Shown piece by piece: positions 7,370 through 12,477 of a stretch of 12,477 nucleotides of DNA. The stretch comes from an uncultured Collinsella sp. (lineage in GTDB: Bacteria > Actinomycetota > Coriobacteriia > Coriobacteriales > Coriobacteriaceae). The notes under the pieces were generated by a model, which was not told where the DNA came from, made no database searches, and was given only the letters and a program-made list of their open reading frames with translations. Made by a program: the position numbers and the translations under genes. Numbering within the stretch: position 1 is the first letter of the stretch; each line of letters begins with the position of its first letter. The stretch lies in contig CABUGI010000056.1 of assembly GCA_902491055.1 (NCBI GenBank), positions 1-12,477 on the forward strand, in the 5' to 3' direction.

Positions 7370-7516
7370 GCAGCACACGGTGCAATTGAGTCACCGTAGG
7401 CCGGGGCGGGAGGGGCCGAGTTTCCTCCTGAACGACTCTGCTTGCAGCCGGAGCGAAAGGGGGAAATCTCGGCCCCTCCCGCCCCGGCCGGACAGGTCAA
7501 CTACACCGTGTGCTGC
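7370..7516. repeat. Long nested inverted repeat spanning the carB stop codon
   Basis: The outer arms GCAGCACACGGTG (7370-7382) and CACCGTGTGCTGC (7504-7516) are perfect. The inner arms 7399-7420 and 7468-7489 are perfect over 22 GC-rich bases. The stem continues inward as TTTCC/GGAAA past one bulged T. Between outer and inner arms the sequences are only partly alike (TAGTTGA against CAATTGA). The right outer arm is coding: it carries the last residues of CarB (Gln-His-Thr-Val). The transcript would form a very stable hairpin just after the carB stop. No T-run follows, so it may protect the mRNA 3' end or be a palindromic repeat element. Confidence 0.8.
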
Positions 7517-10500
7517 GGCAGGTCCTGCAGGGCGATGACGTCCATGCCCATGTCGTTGGCGCTGCCGTGACCCTGCTGGTCCTCGCGCACCGCCTCGATG
7601 GCGCTCACGTAGGTGTTGGCGGCAGACATCGCCGTCACGCAGGTCACGCCGCGACGCACGGCCTCGGTACGTAGCATGTAGCCATCGCCACGCGAGCCCG
7701 GACCGTACGGCGTGTTGATGATTACCGCAATCTTGCCATCGGCGATGAGGTCGCCGATGTTGGGACGCTCGCCGTCGTGCGGGCCGCTGATCTTCTCCAC
7801 GACTTCGCACGTCACGTTGCCGCCGCGCAGCACGCGCGCCGTACCCTCGGTGGAGCAGATGTCAAAGCCCAGGTAGCGCAGGATGCGGGCGACCGAAAGG
7901 ATATGGCGCTTGTCGCGGTCGCACACGCTGATGAACACCTTGCCGCAGCTCGGATCGGGCAGCTTGTAGTCGATCGCCAGCTGCGTCTTGGCATATGCCT
8001 CGGGATAGCTCTTGGCGATACCCATGACCTCGCCCGTCGACTTCATCTCGGGCCCCAGGATAACGTCAGCGCCCGGGAAACGACCCCAGGGCATAACGGC
8101 TTCCTTCATGCAGAACCAGTCCAGCTGGCGCTCATCGCTCGGCAGGCCCAGGCTCGCGATGGAATCGCCTGCCATGATACGCGCCGCGCACTTGGCCAGC
8201 GGCACGCCGGTGGCCTTGGAGATAAACGGCACGGTGCGGCTCGCGCGCGGGTTTGCCTCGATCACGTAGACGGTCTCGCCCTTGATGGCATACTGCACAT
8301 TGACCAGGCCGCGTACGCCCAGCGCCATCGCGATACGGCGCGTGGTCTCGCGAAGCTTTGCCTGCAGGCTCTCGCTAAAGCTGAACGGCGGGATGCAGGT
8401 CGCAGAGTCGCCGGAGTGAATACCGGCCTCCTCGATATGCTCCAGAATGCCGCCGATGTAGACCTCTTCGCCATCGCACAGGGCGTCGACATCGGACTCA
8501 ATCGCACCCTCCAAGAAGCGGTCCAGATACACCGGGTAGTCGGGGCTAATGCGCGCGGCCTCGGCCATGTAATCGCGCAGATGCTCGGCATCGTAGGCGA
8601 TCATCATGCCGCGGCCGCCCAGCACGTAGCTCGGACGCACCAGCAGCGGGTAGCCAATGTGCGCGGCCACGGCCTCGGCCTCCTCAAACGAGGTTGCCTG
8701 GCCCGCCGGCGGGTACATGATGCCCAGCTTGTCGAGCAGGGCGGCAAAGCGCTCGCGGTCCTCGGCAAAGTCGATGGCATCGGGCTTGGTGCCCATAATG
8801 TTCACGCCGCTCTCCTCGAGCATGCGCGCCAGCTTAAGCGGAGTCTGGCCGCCGAGCGTCACCACGACGCCGTCGGGTCGCTCAACATCGATGACATCCA
8901 TGACGTCCTCGTAGGTGAGCGGCTCAAAGTACAAGCGGTCGGACGTGTCGTAGTCGGTCGAAACAGTCTCGGGATTGCAGTTGACCATGATGGTCTCGAA
9001 GCCGCGGGCAGCCAGCGCGTAGCTCGCGTGCACGCAGCAGTAATCGAACTCGATACCCTGGCCAATGCGGTTGGGACCGGCGCCCAGAATCATGGCCTTG
9101 GGCTTGTCCGCCGGCGTGGTCTCGTCGGGGGCAACGCACTTCTTGGCATCCGGGCTCGTGCGGTAGATGTTCTCGTACGTCTTGTAGTGGTACTCCGTGG
9201 CGCTCGAGAACTCCGCAGCGCAGGTATCGACCGTCTTCATGCTGGGAACCACGCCCAGACCCTTGCGATAGGCGCGCACAAAGCGCTCGTCCGAGCCGGT
9301 CAGCGCGGCGATCTCGGCGTCACTCGTGCCGTACTGCTTGAGCAGGCGCATCGCGTCGGCGTCGATATCCTCCACACGCAGGCCGCGGATGCTCTCCTGG
9401 ACCTGCACCATGTCGTTGATACGGTTGAGGTACCACGGATCAATGCCGCAGATGGCATGGATGCGGGCGATATCCCAGCCACGGCGCAGGGCCTCGACCA
9501 CAAAGAAGATGCGGTGCTCGGTCGGGGTGCCCACGGCCTGGGTGAGTTCATCGTCGCTCAGTTTATCGGCACCCTCCTTGCCACCGGCGCAAATGCCCTG
9601 GTGTCCGTCCTCCAGCGAGCGCATGGCCTTGCCAAAGGCCTCCTCAAAGGTGCGGCCGATCGCCATGATCTCGCCCACGGCCTTCATACGCGTGGTGAGC
9701 GTGGGGTCGGTACCCTTGAACTTCTCGAAGGCAAAGCGCGGCACCTTGACCACACAGTAGTCGATTGTGGGCTCAAAGCAGGCGGGCGTTGCCTTAGTGA
9801 TGTCGTTGACGATCTCGTCGAGCGTGTAGCCCACAGCCAGGCGCGCGGCGGCCTTAGCGATAGGGAAACCCGTGGCCTTGGAGGCCAGCGCGGACGAACG
9901 GCTCACGCGCGGGTTCATCTCGATGACGATCAAGCGACCGGTGTTGGGGTTCACGGCAAACTGCACGTTGGAGCCACCGGTCTCGACGCCGATCTTCTCC
10001 AGAATGGCGAGCGAGGCCACGCGCATGCGCTGATACTCCAGGTCGGAGAGGGTCTGCGCCGGCGCCACGGTGATGGAGTCGCCGGTATGCACACCCATGG
10101 GGTCGAGGTTCTCGATGGAGCACACGATGATGCCGTTACCGGCGTGGTCACGCATGACCTCCATCTCGTACTCTTTCCAGCCCTCGATGGATTCCTCGAC
10201 CAGCACCTCGTGGGCGGGCGAGAGCTCCAGGCCCTGGCTCACGATGGAGACGAGCTCCTCGTGGGTGTGCGCGATGCCACCACCGGCGCCGCCGAGGGTA
10301 AAGCTCGGACGCAGCACGCAGGGATATCCCACGCGCTCGGCGATGGCCTCGGCGTCTGCCACGCTGTAGGCATAGCCTGAGCGCGCGACCTCCAGGCCGA
10401 TCTCGGCCATGGCTTCGTTAAAGAGCTTGCGATCCTCACCGCGCTCGATGGCGGCAAGGTCGCAGCCGATCATCTCGACGCCGTACTTGTCGAGCGTGCC

Positions 10501-10815
10501 GTCTTTCGCCAGCTCGACGGCGGCGTTCAGACCGGTCTGGCCGCCCAGCGTGGGCAGCAGCGCGTCCGGGCGCTCTTTCTTGATCACGCGCTCGATAAAC
10601 TCGGCGGTGATGGGCTCAACATAGGTGCGGTCGGCCAAGCCCGGATCGGTCATGATGGTCGCCGGGTTGGAGTTGACCAGGATGACCTCAAAGCCATCCT
10701 CCTTGAGCACCTTGCAGGCCTGGGCGCCGGAGTAGTCGAACTCGCAGGCCTGGCCGATAACGATGGGGCCCGAACCAATGACGAGGATACGCTTGATGTC
10801 AGTACGTTTCGGCAT
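7501..10815 (-). CDS. carB: Carbamoyl phosphate synthetase, large subunit
   Basis: CarB makes carbamoyl phosphate from bicarbonate, two ATP and ammonia passed on by CarA, supplying pyrimidine and arginine synthesis in the cytoplasm. The 1104-residue protein shows the classic duplicated build. The first half has a pre-ATP-grasp region (LVIGSGPIVIGQ at 11-22) and an ATP-grasp with GGAGGG at 175-180 and IEMNPR at 298-303. An oligomerisation region spans about 400-555. The second half repeats this with ILGAGPNRIGQG at 576-587, GGRGMMIA at 733-740 and IEANPR at 852-857. A C-terminal MGS-type allosteric domain spans about 955-1075 (STEGTA at 988-993, INTPYG at 1033-1038). Length is close to the ~1073 of E. 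coli. The ATG at 10815 is chosen because it follows the carA stop by one base, has GAGGAG seven bases upstream and starts the conserved MPKR-type N-terminus. The last codons lie in an inverted-repeat arm. Confidence 0.98.
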   Translation of the reverse strand: MPKRTDIKRILVIGSGPIVIGQACEFDYSGAQACKVLKEDGFEVILVNSNPATIMTDPGLADRTYVEPITAEFIERVIKKERPDALLPTLGGQTGLNAAVELAKDGTLDKYGVEMIGCDLAAIERGEDRKLFNEAMAEIGLEVARSGYAYSVADAEAIAERVGYPCVLRPSFTLGGAGGGIAHTHEELVSIVSQGLELSPAHEVLVEESIEGWKEYEMEVMRDHAGNGIIVCSIENLDPMGVHTGDSITVAPAQTLSDLEYQRMRVASLAILEKIGVETGGSNVQFAVNPNTGRLIVIEMNPRVSRSSALASKATGFPIAKAAARLAVGYTLDEIVNDITKATPACFEPTIDYCVVKVPRFAFEKFKGTDPTLTTRMKAVGEIMAIGRTFEEAFGKAMRSLEDGHQGICAGGKEGADKLSDDELTQAVGTPTEHRIFFVVEALRRGWDIARIHAICGIDPWYLNRINDMVQVQESIRGLRVEDIDADAMRLLKQYGTSDAEIAALTGSDERFVRAYRKGLGVVPSMKTVDTCAAEFSSATEYHYKTYENIYRTSPDAKKCVAPDETTPADKPKAMILGAGPNRIGQGIEFDYCCVHASYALAARGFETIMVNCNPETVSTDYDTSDRLYFEPLTYEDVMDVIDVERPDGVVVTLGGQTPLKLARMLEESGVNIMGTKPDAIDFAEDRERFAALLDKLGIMYPPAGQATSFEEAEAVAAHIGYPLLVRPSYVLGGRGMMIAYDAEHLRDYMAEAARISPDYPVYLDRFLEGAIESDVDALCDGEEVYIGGILEHIEEAGIHSGDSATCIPPFSFSESLQAKLRETTRRIAMALGVRGLVNVQYAIKGETVYVIEANPRASRTVPFISKATGVPLAKCAARIMAGDSIASLGLPSDERQLDWFCMKEAVMPWGRFPGADVILGPEMKSTGEVMGIAKSYPEAYAKTQLAIDYKLPDPSCGKVFISVCDRDKRHILSVARILRYLGFDICSTEGTARVLRGGNVTCEVVEKISGPHDGERPNIGDLIADGKIAVIINTPYGPGSRGDGYMLRTEAVRRGVTCVTAMSAANTYVSAIEAVREDQQGHGSANDMGMDVIALQDLPQHTV

Positions 10816-10816
10816 G

Positions 10817-12256
10817 TTAGTTCTCCTCGGTCTCAGCGGTCTCGGACTCAGCAAAGTTCCAGCCAGCCAGGCGATCCTTCGCGGTGTCGATGTCCAGGTA
10901 GTTCTCCTCGCCGTCCATGAGTCGCGTAAAGGCGGTAAAGAGATAGTGGGCATCGGTGGGACCAGGCGAGGCCTCGGGGTGGTACTGGACCGAGAAGCAC
11001 GGTGCGTCGAGCAGCTGGATGCCCTCAGCGGTACCGTCGTTGAGGTTCACGTGCGTCAGGCGAATGCGACCAAAGCGCTCGTTCATCACGACCGGCGCGA
11101 TTCCGCGGCGCACCCAGACGCGCAGATCTCCATCGGCCGCATGCTCGGTCTCGCCGCCGGAAAGCTCGGGAACAAGCTTGCCCAAGCTGGGGAACAGCAG
11201 GCCAAAGCCATGGTTTTGCGCGGTGATCTCCACGCGACGGCTCACCAGGTTCATGACCGGCTGGTTGCCACCGCGGTGACCGAACTTAAGCTTTTCCATC
11301 TGGGCGCCGCAGGCCAGGCTGATCATCTGGTGACCGAGACAGATGCCAAAGACCGGTACCTTGCCGATCAGCTGCTGCACCTGCTCGTAGGTCTCCACCA
11401 CGGCGTCGGGGTCGCCGGGGCCATTGGACAAAAAGACGCCGTCGGGATTCATGTCGAGCACCTCACTCGCGGGCGTATCCCACGGCACGACGGTAAGATC
11501 GCAGCCGGCGCGCACCAGGCCCTCCAGAATGCCGCGCTTCACACCGCAGTCGTAGGCGACCACTTTGTGACGGGCAGGAGCGGCAGCCGAAAGCGCAAAG
11601 TCATGCGTGGCAGGCAGGTCGGCGGCCACAAACTCGTGAGGCGCGGGGCAGCTTACGGTCTTGACCAGGTTCTCGCCTACCAGCGTGGGCGCTGCGGCCA
11701 GACGCTCGGCAAGCTCGTCGACGTCGAAGATCTCGGTCGAGATAATGCCCATCTTGGAACCATTGTCGCGCAGATGGCGCACCAGAGCGCGGGTGTCGAC
11801 GCCCTCGATAGCGACGATGCCGTGAGCGCGCAGGTACTCCGGCACGCTAACGGCCGAGCGCCAGTTAGAAGGCGTGGCGCACATGTTGCGAACGATCATG
11901 CCGCGCATGGCCGGAGCGCTCGCAGGGCGCACGGCGTCGCCGGGGAAGGCCGACTGGACGTCGGTCTCGTCGATACCGTAGTTGCCGATCTGCGGATAGG
12001 TCATGGTTACGATTTGGCCGGCATAACTCGGGTCGGTCATGACCTCAAAGTAGCCCTCGAGCGAGGTGTTGAAGCAGACTTCGCCGGTCGCGGTGCCCTC
12101 GGCGCCGCATGCACGTCCATAAAAAATGGTCCCATCCTCAAGATACAGGATGCAGGGACCGCAGGTGCCCTTGCTGGTTTTGGCCAGCATACGCTGGCAA
12201 AGCTCGCTGGGCGCGAAGGTGCGGGCGGCAGCGCCCGCGGTATGGTTGTTCGCCAT
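10817..12256 (-). CDS. carA: Carbamoyl phosphate synthetase, small (glutaminase) subunit
   Basis: CarA hydrolyses glutamine and channels the ammonia to CarB. The 479-residue protein has the small-chain N-terminal domain from about 36 (LYLEDGT, GEVCFNTSLEGY, DPSYAGQIVTMTYP). A class I glutamine amidotransferase domain follows from about 231, with LSNGPGDP at 276-283, nucleophile Cys306 in GICLGHQ, QNHGF at 347-351 and the His426/Glu428 pair in YHPEASPGP. It is longer than E. coli CarA (382): about 30 extra N-terminal residues with several Cys, about 36 extra between QNHGF and THVNLNDGT, and an acidic C-terminal tail. The catalytic residues are intact. The ATG at 12256 is chosen because AAGGAG lies four bases before it; the ATG at 12277 falls inside the RNA hairpin. 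It is the first gene of a two-gene operon with carB. Confidence 0.97.
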   Translation of the reverse strand: MANNHTAGAAARTFAPSELCQRMLAKTSKGTCGPCILYLEDGTIFYGRACGAEGTATGEVCFNTSLEGYFEVMTDPSYAGQIVTMTYPQIGNYGIDETDVQSAFPGDAVRPASAPAMRGMIVRNMCATPSNWRSAVSVPEYLRAHGIVAIEGVDTRALVRHLRDNGSKMGIISTEIFDVDELAERLAAAPTLVGENLVKTVSCPAPHEFVAADLPATHDFALSAAAPARHKVVAYDCGVKRGILEGLVRAGCDLTVVPWDTPASEVLDMNPDGVFLSNGPGDPDAVVETYEQVQQLIGKVPVFGICLGHQMISLACGAQMEKLKFGHRGGNQPVMNLVSRRVEITAQNHGFGLLFPSLGKLVPELSGGETEHAADGDLRVWVRRGIAPVVMNERFGRIRLTHVNLNDGTAEGIQLLDAPCFSVQYHPEASPGPTDAHYLFTAFTRLMDGEENYLDIDTAKDRLAGWNFAESETAETEEN

Positions 12257-12262
12257 AATTCT

Positions 12263-12293
12263 CCTTCCCGGTCTCACAGGACCGGCTTAAAGG
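12263..12293 (-). promoter_or_regulatory. PyrR-binding RNA hairpin sequestering the carA ribosome binding site
   Basis: On the minus strand the leader folds as follows: lower stem CCUUU/GAAGG, a 5'-side purine bulge AAG, upper stem CCGGUC/GACCGG, and hexaloop CUGUGA. The hexaloop fits the CNGNGA loop of known PyrR sites, and GGUCCUGUGAGACC matches most of the ARUCCNGNGAGGYU consensus. The GAAGG arm is most of the Shine-Dalgarno sequence GAAGGAG, which is four bases from the carA ATG. In mycobacteria, PyrR bound to uridine nucleotides represses translation at such sites. The same control of carAB is inferred here. No pyrR gene is in the window. Confidence 0.8.
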
Positions 12294-12314
12294 TGTGTAG
12301 TTAGGCCTCGCGGT

Positions 12315-12343
12315 ATTGTAACCGCAAGTATGCCTCATGGCGT
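12315..12343 (-). promoter_or_regulatory. Candidate carA promoter (-10 TACAAT, weak -35)
   Basis: TACAAT lies at 12320-12315 on the minus strand. It would start transcription near 12308 and give a leader of about 50 nt that contains the whole PyrR hairpin. The hexamer 17 bases upstream (ACGCCA) is poor; TTAACG is better but 20 bases away. The -10 also sits in the loop of a small GCGGT/ACCGC hairpin. An AT-rich tract (about 12341-12400), with CGAAATG twice on the plus strand 12 bases apart, lies further upstream and could hold the real promoter instead. Confidence 0.3.
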
Positions 12344-12416
12344 TAATTTCATCGAAATGTTTACGAAATGATAATTATGACTTTCTATGCATAATGATTT
12401 TTCTGGGACGGGGATT

Positions 12417-12436
12417 AAAAAAGGCTCTGTTAGACC
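12417..12436 (-). terminator. Weak terminator for a gene beyond the right edge
   Basis: On the minus strand GGTCT pairs with AGAGCC (one bulged G) over an AAC loop and is followed by six T residues. The stem is short, but the T-run is clean. It lies upstream of carA on the same strand, so it would end a transcript entering from outside the window and isolate carAB as its own unit. Confidence 0.4.
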
Positions 12437-12477
12437 AGGATTGACATATATGTGTCCTCACGGTGCCATATCGTTGA

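Noticed and set aside
7290..7538. Plus-strand 82-codon frame across the hairpins downstream of carB
   Set aside because: It runs through two inverted-repeat structures into the carB 3' end, and its sequence is explained by those repeats.
7777..10380. 867-codon plus-strand open frame opposite carB
   Set aside because: Antisense to a fully conserved enzyme, with repetitive composition and no domain. It is a shadow frame.
10816..10953. Upstream extension of carB into carA (46 extra residues)
   Set aside because: This is a shadow of the carA 3' end. The ATG at 10815 has a proper GAGGAG and the conserved N-terminus.
10763..12304. 513-codon plus-strand open frame opposite carA
   Set aside because: Antisense shadow of carA with no homology-like motifs. 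It also begins inside carB.
12441..12471. Plus-strand promoter with perfect TTGACA near the right edge
   Set aside because: No -10 hexamer at 16-18 bases; the best (CCATAT) is at 19, and no gene is visible before the window ends. It may serve a divergent gene outside, but this cannot be supported here.
1..12477. CRISPR array, tRNA/rRNA, prophage, toxin-antitoxin or defence genes
   Set aside because: No regularly spaced repeats, RNA gene signatures or relevant protein motifs were found on either strand. The window is a metabolic operon plus one surface enzyme with repeat-rich spacers.

Overview
The window looks like chromosomal DNA from a GC-rich Gram-positive gut actinobacterium, most probably a Coriobacteriia member such as Collinsella. 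This rests on several things: codons rich in G/C at the third position, a very large sortase-anchored glycoside hydrolase with CBM32 and FIVAR modules, a glutamine-type carAB pair, and an actinobacterial-style PyrR site that overlaps the ribosome binding site. The genus is inference. All three real genes are on the minus strand, so the window reads right to left: carA, carB, a ~940-bp non-coding stretch, then the giant hydrolase.

Right part (7501-12477): carA and carB are separated by one base and together encode the glutamine-dependent carbamoyl phosphate synthetase that feeds pyrimidine and arginine synthesis. The carA leader carries a well-formed PyrR-type RNA hairpin. Its hexaloop is CUGUGA, it has a purine bulge, and its lower stem includes most of the carA Shine-Dalgarno sequence. 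This predicts translational repression of carAB by PyrR when uridine nucleotides are plentiful. Upstream of it, at the window's right edge, is a weak terminator for a gene lying outside.

Middle part (6562-7500): there is no convincing gene here, but the stretch is dense in repeat structure. From right to left it holds a long inverted repeat whose right arm includes the last codons of carB, two terminator-type hairpins, a ~202-bp MITE-like element with 26-bp terminal inverted repeats, one copy of a 42-bp repeat, and a cluster of short palindromes just upstream of the hydrolase that are probably regulatory.

Left part (1-6561): one gene encodes a secreted, wall-anchored multimodular glycoside hydrolase of family GH31, about 2130 residues long. 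It contains FN3, CBM32-type, dockerin-like, cohesin-like, Big_2-like and FIVAR modules and ends in an IPNTG sorting signal. An intrinsic terminator follows it, and then a second, same-orientation copy of the 42-bp repeat. The gene, its upstream region and its terminator are therefore bracketed by direct repeats. The likely role is attacking host mucin or other glycans at the cell surface; the substrate is inferred from motif resemblance only.

No CRISPR array, tRNA, rRNA, transposase, phage gene or defence system is visible. The best leads are the PyrR leader, the dockerin-plus-cohesin architecture in a single surface enzyme, and the undescribed repeat elements between the two loci.
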